Shown: piece by piece, positions 17,140 through 25,511 of the stretch
Numbering within the stretch: position 1 is the first letter of the stretch
Layout: every line of letters begins with the position of its first letter
Origin: Lactiplantibacillus xiangfangensis
GTDB lineage: Bacteria; Bacillota; Bacilli; Lactobacillales; Lactobacillaceae
NCBI RefSeq assembly: GCF_001438845.1
Contig: NZ_JQCL01000057.1
Coordinates: forward strand, 1 to 64,000
Direction: 5' to 3'
Length of the DNA: 64,000 nucleotides
The notes under the pieces: model-generated
What the model was told of the DNA's origin: nothing
The model's database searches: none
What the model saw: the letters and a program-made list of their open reading frames with translations, nothing else
Program-made: the position numbers and the translations under genes

Positions 17140-17178
17140 AAAAACGTCGCGGAATCTAAAATTCTGCGGCGTTTTTGC
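17140..17178. terminator. Terminator between convergent genes
   Basis: AAAACG-CGC-GAAT stem with matching arm and T run; can serve both the glycosidase and the choloylglycine hydrolase-like gene. Confidence 0.75.
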
Positions 17179-17209
17179 AATCGTGACGGTCGAATTTAAT
17201 GGCAAGGCA

Positions 17210-18220
17210 CTATTTTAATTCTGACGTCTCTTCCGTATTTAAAATGTGGACGTGGGCCTGGTGGTTGAGTGGGTATTCAACCGGGTGCATCACGTTGTTG
17301 AGCATGTCATCCGTCAAGGCGACTTGTTGTAAGTCGCCGGGATTTTCGTATAATTCCATGCTGTAAGTTAACCCGTCAAGGTCCATGTAACTCCGATATT
17401 CCGTATAGTCACTTTCGCCGTCGGACACTTTTTTAACGCCTTTAGGAATCGTGACCGAGTTTAAGATGTATTGTAATAAGTTTAACGTGTCCGGAGTATC
17501 AGCCGGCACCTCAATGTAATGCTTCAAGTAGTTGGTCCGAACGAAGCGCGAAATTGAGGTGTAGTCGCCGGGGAGGCCAATGGCGCCAGTCCCGGGGCCT
17601 TGGGTCATAGGATGGTAGTCGCCATATTGTTGGAGCGGCTGTTCCGTGTTAGTTAGCATCCCGTAAGTGCTGATGTTTTGCAGGTGCCAGTCTAAATCGG
17701 GTGAGTTGGTCATGACCCCGACCGGATCGTTGATCAATTTGAGTTCTGGGCCGGTGGGTTCTAGGACGACCGTTTCACCAGTCGGGTCACTAATAATGAA
17801 GTGCAGCGGTGGGACCATCGCAACCACTTCCGCGGGATGACTGATCAGTTGGACGTGCTTGATGTGTTCCCGTAAATCATCGATGCTCTTCGCGTTGCCG
17901 AGTGCCCACGCCACAAAGTCTTGGGGTGCCAGAGCGAGTTTGCCGGCATCCGCCTTTTCCTGATAGACGGCGTGGTCGGGGAAGTACAGAGTCGCGACCC
18001 CGACGCCGTATTCATTAACGCCATCGGTAAATAACTCGTGTTTTAACTGCCGACCGGCGCCGATGAAGCCGTACTTGGTCAAAAACTCACCCGCATCGCC
18101 CTTAACGGCGCGGTGACGGGGCATGAACATGATGCGGGCACCAAAGTCGATACTATAGTCCATTGTTCGGGCTAAAAAGTGACCGCCATTTTGGTTCGTA
18201 TACGTTAAACTTGTGCACAT
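17210..18220 (-). CDS. Choloylglycine hydrolase / penicillin V acylase family enzyme
   Basis: 336 residues. The family is N-terminal nucleophile hydrolases that cleave amide bonds in conjugated bile salts, penicillin V or N-acyl homoserine lactones. Translation must start at the ATG at 18220, since that puts C2 (MCTSLT) next to the initiator methionine; AGGAGGG is 7 bases upstream. R18 and D21 (ARTMDYS), an Asn in MTNSPDL (about 172) and an Arg in SRFVRTN (about 225) complete the active site pattern. L. plantarum has several paralogues, of which only one is the main bile salt hydrolase; this copy could prefer other acyl amides. Cytoplasmic, single gene. Confidence 0.85.
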   Translation of the reverse strand: MCTSLTYTNQNGGHFLARTMDYSIDFGARIMFMPRHRAVKGDAGEFLTKYGFIGAGRQLKHELFTDGVNEYGVGVATLYFPDHAVYQEKADAGKLALAPQDFVAWALGNAKSIDDLREHIKHVQLISHPAEVVAMVPPLHFIISDPTGETVVLEPTGPELKLINDPVGVMTNSPDLDWHLQNISTYGMLTNTEQPLQQYGDYHPMTQGPGTGAIGLPGDYTSISRFVRTNYLKHYIEVPADTPDTLNLLQYILNSVTIPKGVKKVSDGESDYTEYRSYMDLDGLTYSMELYENPGDLQQVALTDDMLNNVMHPVEYPLNHQAHVHILNTEETSELK

Positions 18221-18465
18221 AAAAATCCCTCCTGGCTGTTGTGACGCCAATTTAGCACATTATTGATAGCATGACGATTAATCGCGCTAGTAAGGCCAAC
18301 TATGAAAGTAACGGGGAAAATGAAAATGAGCCCGTCGTGACAGTCGTTTTCAGGCTATAATTGAGCTAGTTAAGTTTAAAAGAATGAAAACAGTATGCTG
18401 TTCAGTTTTATGAACAATTATTCAGATTGGTTAATATAAGTAACTCATGATTGGGGAGGGATTGG

Positions 18466-19803
18466 ATGCCTAATAAAAAGCAACCGGAATTGTCACAACG
18501 CCACCATATGACGATTCCTTGGAAGGATTTCATTCGTAACGAAGATGTGCCGGCTAAGAATGCGAGTTTGCAGGAACGGACCTCGATCGTTGGCCGCATT
18601 GGCATCTCGCTACTATCTTGCGGGACCGGGGCTTGGCGTGTTCGGGATGCGATGAATAAAGTCGCACGGAGCCTTAATTTGACCTGTTCCGCGGACATCG
18701 GTTTGATTGCGCTGCACTACACTTGTTTTAATCACAATCGAAGTTATACGCAGGTGCTCGCACTGCCGAATACGGGTGTTAATACGGATAAACTGAATAT
18801 TTTGGAAAAGTTCGTGAGCGAATTTGACGACCGCTACGCTAATTTGACGATTCGGGAACTACACACGGCCATCGATAACGTCCAAAAGCGCCCTAAGCAA
18901 TACACACCAGTGATGCTAGGATTAGCGGCCGCGTTAGCTTGCAGCGGATTTATTTTTTTGCTAGGCGGTGGCTTGCCAGAAATGCTGTGTTCCTTTTTAG
19001 GTGCCGGCTGTGGGAACTATGTACGGGCGAAAATGGGGAAGCGTTCCATGACAACCATTGCGGGTATTGCGGTAAGCGTCGCCGTTGCCTGTCTCGTGTA
19101 CATGGCCAGTTTCAGGTTACTCGAGCTAGGATTTCACGTTTTATCTGAGCACGAAGTTGGTTACATCGGGGCGATGCTGTTCGTCATTCCCGGGTTCCCA
19201 TTCATTACGAGTATGCTAGATATTTCTAAATTGGACATGCGTTCAGGACTGGAGCGTTTGGCTTATGCCATTATGGTGACGTTAATTGCGACGTTGGTCG
19301 GGTGGTTAGTGGCGACGCTATTCCACTTCAAACCGGGGAACTTTTTACCCCTCGGATTGTCACCTATGTTACTGATGCTATTACGGTTACCGGCCAGTTT
19401 TTGCGGGGTCTACGGTTTCTCGATTATGTTTAACAGTTCGCAAAAAATGGCGATTATGGCGGGATTTATGGGGGCAATTGCCAATACGCTCCGACTAGAA
19501 CTCGTTGATTTAACCACGATGCCACCGGCTGCCGCCGCGTTTTGCGGGGCGTTGGTCGCTGGACTGCTGGCTTCCGTGATCAACCGGTATAATGGTTATC
19601 CGCGAATTTCATTAACGGTGCCATCAATCGTAATCATGGTTCCGGGACTTTATATTTATCGGGCCATTTACAATATGGGCAGTAATCAGATCGGCGTGGG
19701 TGCGCTGTGGCTCACTAAAGCGATGTTGATTATTATGTTCTTGCCACTGGGACTGTTCGTTGCCCGGGCGTTGATGGATCGTGATTGGCGCCATTTTGAT
19801 TAA
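18466..19803 (+). CDS. ThrE-type threonine/serine exporter
   Basis: 445 residues combining the two ThrE modules in one chain: an N-terminal ThrE (DUF1212) domain that begins hydrophilic (about 1-120) and continues with membrane helices, and a C-terminal ThrE_2 (DUF3815) helix bundle. About 10 hydrophobic segments are visible from residue 145 on. Many firmicutes split these modules into two genes; here they are fused as in Corynebacterium ThrE. The ATG at 18466 follows GGGGAGGG; a TTG at 18451 is rejected. Expected to export small amino acids using the proton gradient. Stands alone, followed by a palindromic repeat and terminator. Confidence 0.82.
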   Translation: MPNKKQPELSQRHHMTIPWKDFIRNEDVPAKNASLQERTSIVGRIGISLLSCGTGAWRVRDAMNKVARSLNLTCSADIGLIALHYTCFNHNRSYTQVLALPNTGVNTDKLNILEKFVSEFDDRYANLTIRELHTAIDNVQKRPKQYTPVMLGLAAALACSGFIFLLGGGLPEMLCSFLGAGCGNYVRAKMGKRSMTTIAGIAVSVAVACLVYMASFRLLELGFHVLSEHEVGYIGAMLFVIPGFPFITSMLDISKLDMRSGLERLAYAIMVTLIATLVGWLVATLFHFKPGNFLPLGLSPMLLMLLRLPASFCGVYGFSIMFNSSQKMAIMAGFMGAIANTLRLELVDLTTMPPAAAAFCGALVAGLLASVINRYNGYPRISLTVPSIVIMVPGLYIYRAIYNMGSNQIGVGALWLTKAMLIIMFLPLGLFVARALMDRDWRHFD

Positions 19804-19810
19804 GGAAAAT

Positions 19811-19933
19811 AGAGTGGGATAAAAGGTGGTTAGTTTGTGAGCATTAACGTGAAATTAGTGATTATTCCTGGGTTTGGAATAGTCACTAATTTTGGGTTAA
19901 GCGGAGCAAACTGCCTTTTATCCCACGTTTCGA
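19811..19933. repeat. Palindromic intergenic repeat, long copy
   Basis: GTGGGATAAAAGG (19814-19826) is perfectly complementary to CCTTTTATCCCAC (19914-19926). Inside are AGTTTGTGAGCATTAAC and its imperfect complement, and then a hairpin (19851-19893) whose arms contain AAATTAGTGA and TCACTAATTT. The loop TTCCTGGGTTTGGAA is the same as in the copy at 14091, while the stem bases differ in a compensating way. Confidence 0.75.
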
Positions 19934-19945
19934 CCATAGTAATAG

Positions 19946-19980
19946 GAAAAGCTGCTCAATTTTTGAACGGCTTTTTTTAG
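19946..19980 (+). terminator. Terminator after the ThrE gene
   Basis: AAAAGC...CAA / TTG...GCTTTTTTT hairpin right behind the repeat. Confidence 0.6.
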
Positions 19981-20039
19981 ACGATTCTTTTAAAATGGCT
20001 AGCGTTAATCAAAAAAATAAAACTTTTTATGCTAAAAGC

Positions 20040-20070
20040 TTGTCTTAGAGTCAACTCTAAGTTTTATACT
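20040..20070 (+). promoter_or_regulatory. MerR-type promoter with 19-bp spacer
   Basis: TTGTCT (20040-20045) and TATACT (20065-20070) are separated by 19 bases instead of 17. The spacer region carries the dyad CTTAGAGTCAACTCTAAG (20044-20061). A long spacer with a central dyad is the hallmark of MerR-family activation; a very similar dyad is known for AdhR-type regulators of aldehyde stress. No merR gene is in the window. Confidence 0.75.
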
Positions 20071-20103
20071 GATGATAATCAGTAACAATGAAGGGAAGAT
20101 TAA

Positions 20104-21084
20104 ATGATGAAATACCGTCAATTTGGAAACACCGGTTATGAGATTAGTGAAGTTTCACTTGGTACGTGGCAACTAGGAGGCAAGTGGGGCTTACCGTTTA
20201 GCGAAAAAGATGCAATGGACACCTTAGCGGAGGCCTATGACCAGGGTGTTAACTTTTTTGATACTGCGGACGGCTACCAGGGTGGCGCAAGTGAACGCGC
20301 CGTTGGCCAATTTTTGAAGACCCACCCCGACGTTCACTACACGACTAAGATCGGTCGGAAGGAAGAACCACTGACGGTCGACCACTTCAGTCCTAAAAGT
20401 ATTGACCGTTACGTGGACGAATCATTGGCTAACTTGGGCGTCGATGCGTTAGACACCGTCTTATTACACTGCCCACCAACGCAAATTATGTATCAACCGG
20501 AGACGTTCTTTGAGTTAGACCGGTTAAAAAAGGCGGGTAAAATTCGCCACTACGGTGTGAGCGTTGAAAAGGTTGAGGAAGCCATCAAAGCCATGGATTA
20601 CGACATTTCGGCGATTGAAATTATTTTCAATATGTTCCGGTTACGTCCCGCCAACCTCTTTTTTGATTTAGCGAAGCAAAATAACATTGGTATTTTAGCC
20701 CGGGTGCCGTTAGCAAGTGGGCTATTGAGTGGCAAGTATACCGCCGATACGACCTTTGCCCCGGCGGATCACCGGACGAACAATCGCCATGGTCAACATT
20801 TTGATCAGGGCGAAACGTTTTCTGGCGTCGACTTCTTAACGGGGGTCAAAGCGGCGGATGAATTGAAGGAACGGCTCAAAACGGATAACTTGGCGGCCTT
20901 AGCCTTACGTTATATCTTAATGTACGACGCCGTTTCCGCCGTTATTCCGGGCGCTAGCAACCCGACCCAAATTGAACGGAATACGGTCGCAGCTGACTTA
21001 GCCCCATTGACGGATCAACAGATGACCATCGTGCGCGATGTTTATGATCAATACATCAAGAACCCGGTGGAATATCGCTGGTAG
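20104..21084 (+). CDS. Aldo/keto reductase
   Basis: 326 residues, a TIM-barrel NADPH-dependent oxidoreductase. The catalytic tetrad is visible: D53 and Y58 (FFDTADGYQ), K82 (TTKIGR) and H122 (LLHCPP). The C-terminal RYILMYDAVSAVIPGASNPTQ region binds the cofactor phosphate. AAGGGAAG precedes two adjacent ATG codons (20104 and 20107); the first is used here. The MerR-type promoter suggests induction by reactive aldehydes or quinones. Probably detoxifies carbonyls; substrate unknown. Confidence 0.88.
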   Translation: MMKYRQFGNTGYEISEVSLGTWQLGGKWGLPFSEKDAMDTLAEAYDQGVNFFDTADGYQGGASERAVGQFLKTHPDVHYTTKIGRKEEPLTVDHFSPKSIDRYVDESLANLGVDALDTVLLHCPPTQIMYQPETFFELDRLKKAGKIRHYGVSVEKVEEAIKAMDYDISAIEIIFNMFRLRPANLFFDLAKQNNIGILARVPLASGLLSGKYTADTTFAPADHRTNNRHGQHFDQGETFSGVDFLTGVKAADELKERLKTDNLAALALRYILMYDAVSAVIPGASNPTQIERNTVAADLAPLTDQQMTIVRDVYDQYIKNPVEYRW

Positions 21085-21118
21085 ATATTGGCTCATAGTG
21101 TCATTATTGCTATTAAAA

Positions 21119-21165
21119 CGCAAACAACCATTCAGAAACGACTCACATTTCTGAATGGTTGTTTT
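21119..21165 (+). terminator. Terminator after the aldo/keto reductase gene
   Basis: An 18-bp stem, CAAACAACCATTCAGAAA with its full complement, and TTTTG. Confidence 0.8.
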
Positions 21166-21177
21166 GCTATATTGTGG

Positions 21178-21246
21178 TCGAAATGTGCATCAAAAGGCAG
21201 TTTGTTCCACGTTAATGCTCACAAACAGCCGCCTTTTGATACACGC
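21178..21246. repeat. Palindromic intergenic repeat, short inverted copy
   Basis: Read on the minus strand it carries the same arms as the other copies: GCATCAAAAGGC with AGTTTGT on one side and ACAAAC with GCCTTTTGAT on the other, joined by CACGTTAATGCTC. The inner hairpin of the long copies is missing. It ends at the stop codon of the HpaB-type gene. Confidence 0.65.
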
Positions 21247-22662
21247 TTACCGTTTGAGCAGTTTATCCAGCATGGCGTTACCGGCACTTAAATCTTCATC
21301 GTGATAGTGCATGGAGCGGATCCGCATCGGGTCGCCACCGTGGTAATATTCGTACATCAGTTGCCGTTGACCGAAACCAGCCGTGGTTAAGTCAAAGACT
21401 AAGTTGAGTAATTTAGAACGGTCTTTGGCTTCTGCCAAGTCAGTGGTTAGCGCCTGTTCTAAAATGGGGCCATTTTCACCGTCAAATTCAGCAAAACCAG
21501 GAACGCCAACCATGGAGCCCGCCGCAAAGTGTTGGGCGGCCTTTAAAGCGGCTTCGAAATATTCTGGTAACGTCGACCGTACGGCTAATAGGGCTTGTTG
21601 ACTCGGCGTGTAGATGCCGAATTCATCCAAATGACCTTCTTCTTCCGAACGGGTAATGGTGCCCTTGATGAGTTCTAAGTTAGCCGTTAAGCGACCGAGC
21701 TTTTCTTGAACGCCTAAGAAGCCGTCTAAGCCTAAAACGTGGGCGGTGCGAATAGCCAAACTAGTGGCAAATTCCAACTTGGTGATTCCGCGAACTTCGT
21801 CTTGGTGGGAAGTATGGATAAACATACCAGATTCAATGAAGAACCGGTTACTCATTTCAACGTCATTTTCCACGAAAACTTTGTTCCACGGAATAAACGC
21901 GTGGTCAAAGACAATGTAGGCGTCGATTTCATCCAAGGCGTTACTGAGTGGATAATCGTCTTCTGTATAGCCCGGGTGATCGAGTAACTTTCGGCAGATT
22001 ACCTTAACGCCAGGGGTGTTTAATGGCGTGGCAAAGGCGACCGCGTAACTAGTGTCGCCCTTTTCAAGGAGTAGTTCCGGTGGATTGAAAACTAGGAGAT
22101 CGTCTGCAATCGGCGCCATCGTGTTAACCATTTTAGCGCCAGAAACAACAATTCCTTTGTCGGTTCGTTCGAGCACGTGGACACCGGCGTAACCAGATGG
22201 AATGCCGTTGATGGCTTTTTGGCGGTCTAACTGTGGATTTTGAAGCGCGTGACTGATAAAAAGATCATTTTCTTTGATCCATTCGGCGTAGTGCTTGGCA
22301 TTTTCACCGAAGTCGGTGTATTCGTTGTGCCCTAAAAAGGCGCTCCGTTCAGCTAAAATTGCCATTCCCGTATCTAAAAAGTCGGGTGTGCGGCCCAGCA
22401 TACCGTTGTTACTTTGAGCAATTTCTTGATAGGCTTGATGCTTTTGCCGCAGGTCTTCAATGGTTCGCGGCACCTTAAAGGCGATATCGTAAGTCCGGCT
22501 ATTCTCTTGGTAGGTGTGAACTTCGGGATGCGTCTTTTGTAGGTCGTAATACTGGTTGTTTAACGCCAGTGTTTTTCTGAAAATTGGAATCTCTGAAACT
22601 TTGACGCGTTGGCCGTTCAAATAAACGGCGCGGCCGTCGTCAAGTTGTTCGATCGTGTGCAT
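21247..22662 (-). CDS. HpaB-family flavin-dependent monooxygenase
   Basis: 471 residues, the length of the large component of 4-hydroxyphenylacetate 3-monooxygenases, which need reduced FAD from a separate reductase. The acyl-CoA-dehydrogenase-like fold is seen in the central VHVLERTDKGIVVSGAKM (a typical flavin-contact strand) and the C-terminal helical part. GGAGG lies 8 bases before ATG. No flavin reductase (HpaC) gene is adjacent. It could hydroxylate phenolic acids of plant origin, common substrates for this species, but specificity is not readable. Confidence 0.82.
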   Translation of the reverse strand: MHTIEQLDDGRAVYLNGQRVKVSEIPIFRKTLALNNQYYDLQKTHPEVHTYQENSRTYDIAFKVPRTIEDLRQKHQAYQEIAQSNNGMLGRTPDFLDTGMAILAERSAFLGHNEYTDFGENAKHYAEWIKENDLFISHALQNPQLDRQKAINGIPSGYAGVHVLERTDKGIVVSGAKMVNTMAPIADDLLVFNPPELLLEKGDTSYAVAFATPLNTPGVKVICRKLLDHPGYTEDDYPLSNALDEIDAYIVFDHAFIPWNKVFVENDVEMSNRFFIESGMFIHTSHQDEVRGITKLEFATSLAIRTAHVLGLDGFLGVQEKLGRLTANLELIKGTITRSEEEGHLDEFGIYTPSQQALLAVRSTLPEYFEAALKAAQHFAAGSMVGVPGFAEFDGENGPILEQALTTDLAEAKDRSKLLNLVFDLTTAGFGQRQLMYEYYHGGDPMRIRSMHYHDEDLSAGNAMLDKLLKR

Positions 22663-22776
22663 GGCTCATTCCTCCTTTGGTATCCCTTTCACTATAGCAC
22701 TGTGTAAGCGGTGGCAATAGGGACAGTTGTGGGTGCATGTCGCACATGAGAAAGGGCTAGTAATGCTTTGAAAAAA

Positions 22777-22792
22777 TGTTTCACGTGAAACA
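22777..22792. other. parS site (perfect)
   Basis: TGTTTCACGTGAAACA matches the B. subtilis parS consensus at all 16 positions. Intergenic. Confidence 0.8.
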
Positions 22793-22938
22793 TTTTAAAA
22801 GCTGAACCTATTTGTGAAACATTACGGTGATATCGATACGTTTCTAGCTGGGTTTCTGAGCCATGTTATAATGGGGTTACTTTGGGGACTTGCAGGCAAT
22901 CCCCCATACCAAACATTGCCGTTGAGGAAAGGATTAAT

Positions 22939-23610
22939 ATGCGAATTAACGTTTTGCAACATACGCCTAACGAGGGCCCCGGCATGATTCAGGACTGGGC
23001 CAACGCGCATGGGCATACGATGTTTGTTTATCACCCGTATCAGTTCGGTCATTTGCCAACGGCGGACGAAACGGATTTGTTAGTGATTTTGGGTGGGCCG
23101 ATGAGTCCCAACGATGACTTGCCGTGGATCAAACAGGAACGGGTCTTGATTCAAACGTTGCTGGACCGGGACGTTCCTATGTTTGGGGCCTGTTACGGTG
23201 CCCAACAGATTAGTAAGACCCTCGGTTACCCAGTGACCAAGGCTCCGGCTAAGGAAGTGGGCTGGGCGCCTGTTTATCGGCAAAGTACAATTATTCCTAA
23301 GTTGCCGGCAAAGTTAACGGTCTTACACTGGCATGAAGAAATGTTTGCCATTCCCGATGAGGCCGAGTGGTTATTTTCTAGTGATCGGGTCGCCAACCAG
23401 GGATTCGTCTTAAACCACCGCGTCGTCGGGTTACAGTTTCATTTTGAACCAGCGGCGGATAACGTGCGTGAAATGGTTGTGAACGACTATCCGTATATTC
23501 AAGGGTCGGTTTTAAATCAAACGGCTGATGAAATTATCAACATGCCGATCCCAGCAGAAAACCGGGTGGCATTGGAGACAATTTTAGATTATATTACGGC
23601 TGAAAAATAA
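22939..23610 (+). CDS. Class I glutamine amidotransferase-like protein
   Basis: 223 residues with a GATase1 fold. The nucleophile is C85 in MFGACYGAQ; a His and Glu follow in LQFHFEP near residues 168-170; VILGGPMSP-type sequence (LVILGGPMSPN) forms the oxyanion strand. The ATG at 22939 has AGGAAAGGA upstream; the longer frame from 22882 is rejected. It stands alone without a synthetase partner, like the GuaA-like amidotransferases of unknown substrate (YfeJ-type). Confidence 0.83.
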   Translation: MRINVLQHTPNEGPGMIQDWANAHGHTMFVYHPYQFGHLPTADETDLLVILGGPMSPNDDLPWIKQERVLIQTLLDRDVPMFGACYGAQQISKTLGYPVTKAPAKEVGWAPVYRQSTIIPKLPAKLTVLHWHEEMFAIPDEAEWLFSSDRVANQGFVLNHRVVGLQFHFEPAADNVREMVVNDYPYIQGSVLNQTADEIINMPIPAENRVALETILDYITAEK

Positions 23611-23634
23611 AGTGTTTAGAAAACTGAACAATTA

Positions 23635-23674
23635 TAAAAAAAGGACCAAACTATTTGCAGTTTGGTCCTTTTTT
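23635..23674. terminator. Bidirectional terminator
   Basis: AAAAAAAGGACCAAACT with its complement around ATTTGC; T run on both strands, between convergent genes. Confidence 0.85.
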
Positions 23675-24602
23675 AGTTGTACATAGCCTTGATTTTATCA
23701 ATAGCTGCCAAGTAACCCGTTTGCAAAGACTGAGGTTCTAAAATTTGGACATTGGTGCCGAGGGATAATAAATATTGAATCATGTAGTCGTACTCATCTT
23801 GGTTGTAACCACCATACAGGTAATCTTGTCCGTCAATACGTTTGAGTTGCATGTTTGCGTAGTGGTTACGCTGAACGATTTCACGACCGCGCGGGGTGAG
23901 TTTGCACCGATAATCAATGTTGTGGTGCTGTTGATCGTAGGTCGCCTGGCGCTGCTTAAGATCTTCGTAGTTGAGTTGGGCCGGTCGTTCAGTAGTGGTG
24001 AGGTCAGTGACCCTATCGCAGCGAATGATTTCCCAGTGTTGGGTCGTGAGGTTCACCCCGCTGACGAACCAAACGCCGTTACGGAAAAGTAAGTCGAATA
24101 ACTGGAATGGTTGTGGCTTAGGGTTAGCCTTTAACTGCAGTGCCACGACAGTTTCATCCAAGATGGCGCTGAGTAGTGGCCGCAAGAGTTTGGGCCCATC
24201 AAGGTTAGGAATCGTGTAGTAGTTGACGACTTCCTGTAGCCGGGTCACTTTTTGCTGCTCAGTGAGGGGCAGGGTAGCCATGAGTTTCTGATAAATTGTC
24301 GTGTAGGATTTTTCAAACGGGGTCGCTGATAATAGGCTCAGCGCTTTGATGGCAAAAAAGAGCGCGTTGATTTCTTGAATATTTAACAACACGGGAACCC
24401 ATAGTTGGCGTTTAGTAAGCTTATAACCGCCGTAACGGCCTGGTTCAACGTAAAAAGTGAGGCCCAACTGTTCTAAAGATTGGATATCACGTAGGGCGGT
24501 ACGTTTAGAGATATCAAAGGCAGCTACTAAGTCGTTAACGTGGAACTCATTTTTGTAGCTCAAAAAAATTAACTCTTGGTTTAAACGTTCAGAACGCTCC
24601 AT
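23673..24602 (-). CDS. HTH/WYL-domain transcriptional regulator
   Basis: 309 residues. The first 60 form a DeoR-like winged helix (VNDLVAAFDISKRTALRDIQSLEQLG at about 22-47). From about 140 the WYL-type sensor region follows, with FRNGVWFVSGVNL where the W-Y-L core strand is expected. GGGGGAA is 6 bases before ATG. It is divergent from the quinone reductase-like gene at 24703, with an inverted repeat between them, so it probably controls that gene and itself. Confidence 0.82.
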   Translation of the reverse strand: MERSERLNQELIFLSYKNEFHVNDLVAAFDISKRTALRDIQSLEQLGLTFYVEPGRYGGYKLTKRQLWVPVLLNIQEINALFFAIKALSLLSATPFEKSYTTIYQKLMATLPLTEQQKVTRLQEVVNYYTIPNLDGPKLLRPLLSAILDETVVALQLKANPKPQPFQLFDLLFRNGVWFVSGVNLTTQHWEIIRCDRVTDLTTTERPAQLNYEDLKQRQATYDQQHHNIDYRCKLTPRGREIVQRNHYANMQLKRIDGQDYLYGGYNQDEYDYMIQYLLSLGTNVQILEPQSLQTGYLAAIDKIKAMYN

Positions 24603-24630
24603 TTAAATTCCCCCACAAAAAGTTTTTAAT

Positions 24631-24649
24631 GGTGCCGGTGATTGGCACC
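24631..24649. promoter_or_regulatory. Candidate operator between divergent genes
   Basis: GGTGCC (24631-24636) and GGCACC (24644-24649) form a dyad with a 7-base centre in the 100-base gap between the WYL regulator and the oxidoreductase. Confidence 0.4.
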
Positions 24650-24702
24650 TTTGACGTTTAGTATAGGCCTTGTTGAAAGATAAAAGAAATGAGGACTTAC
24701 TA

Positions 24703-25353
24703 ATGATGAAAACTTTATTGATTAATGCTCACCCTGATTTTCGTAACGCCGCGCACTACTCTATTCAAATGGCACAGGATTTTTTGGCACAGTTTCGGGC
24801 CGCTTTTCCGGACGAGCAGGTTGACGTTTTGAACCTTTATGACACTGAAATTCCCCGGGCCACGACGGAAGAATTACTAGGGGTGTGGGAAAAGCAATCG
24901 GCACACGTCGGCCTAAGCGCTGAAGAACAACACGTTTACGCCGTTAATCAGCGGTTACTAGCGCAATTCAAATCCCATCACCGGATCGTTATTGCCACGC
25001 CGTTGCATAACTTTAACGTGACGTCGAAGCTAAAAGATTATATGGATAATATTTTAGTGGCGCGTGAAACGTTCCGATACACGGCAGCGGGTTCGGTCGG
25101 TTTAATGACGGACAACTACAAAGTCATGATGCTACAAGCCAGTGGGTCAATTTATACGCGCAATGACCGTTATACACCGATGGAATTTTCACGGCTGTAC
25201 TTGGATAAAATGTTTACTGAAATCATGGGCTTTGACGCCTTTTACATGGTTCGGGTTCAAGGCACCCAGACGCAGGGCGTCGATGTTGCTCAGGCCGTTA
25301 AAGACGGACACGCTGAATTGACGGCGGCTTTTCCTAAATTTTATCAACAATAG
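24703..25353 (+). CDS. FMN-dependent NADH-azoreductase / quinone reductase-like protein
   Basis: 216 residues with the flavodoxin-like fold of AzoR and NQO-type enzymes: TLLINAHPDFRN at the start, ATPLHNFNVTSKLKDYMDNIL around 108-128 (the flavin-contact and dimer loop) and MLQASGSIYTR. The ATG at 24703 follows GAGGA by 7 bases. It reduces quinones or azo compounds with NAD(P)H in the family. Divergent from the WYL regulator. Confidence 0.83.
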   Translation: MMKTLLINAHPDFRNAAHYSIQMAQDFLAQFRAAFPDEQVDVLNLYDTEIPRATTEELLGVWEKQSAHVGLSAEEQHVYAVNQRLLAQFKSHHRIVIATPLHNFNVTSKLKDYMDNILVARETFRYTAAGSVGLMTDNYKVMMLQASGSIYTRNDRYTPMEFSRLYLDKMFTEIMGFDAFYMVRVQGTQTQGVDVAQAVKDGHAELTAAFPKFYQQ

Positions 25354-25376
25354 TGGGTCGAATTGCCACATCACTT

Positions 25377-25425
25377 AAAATAGCTATTCAGAAATTATTT
25401 AAGAATTTCTGAATAGCTATTTTTC
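25377..25425 (+). terminator. Terminator
   Basis: A 20-bp stem (AAAATAGCTATTCAGAAATT and complement) with a 7-base loop and five T. Confidence 0.85.
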
Positions 25426-25511
25426 TATCCAAGAAAGTCCAGATTGGTCATCTGGACTGGATAACCGGTATACTACTTAGTAGATAGTAAAAAGAATTCG
25501 AGGCAAACGAC

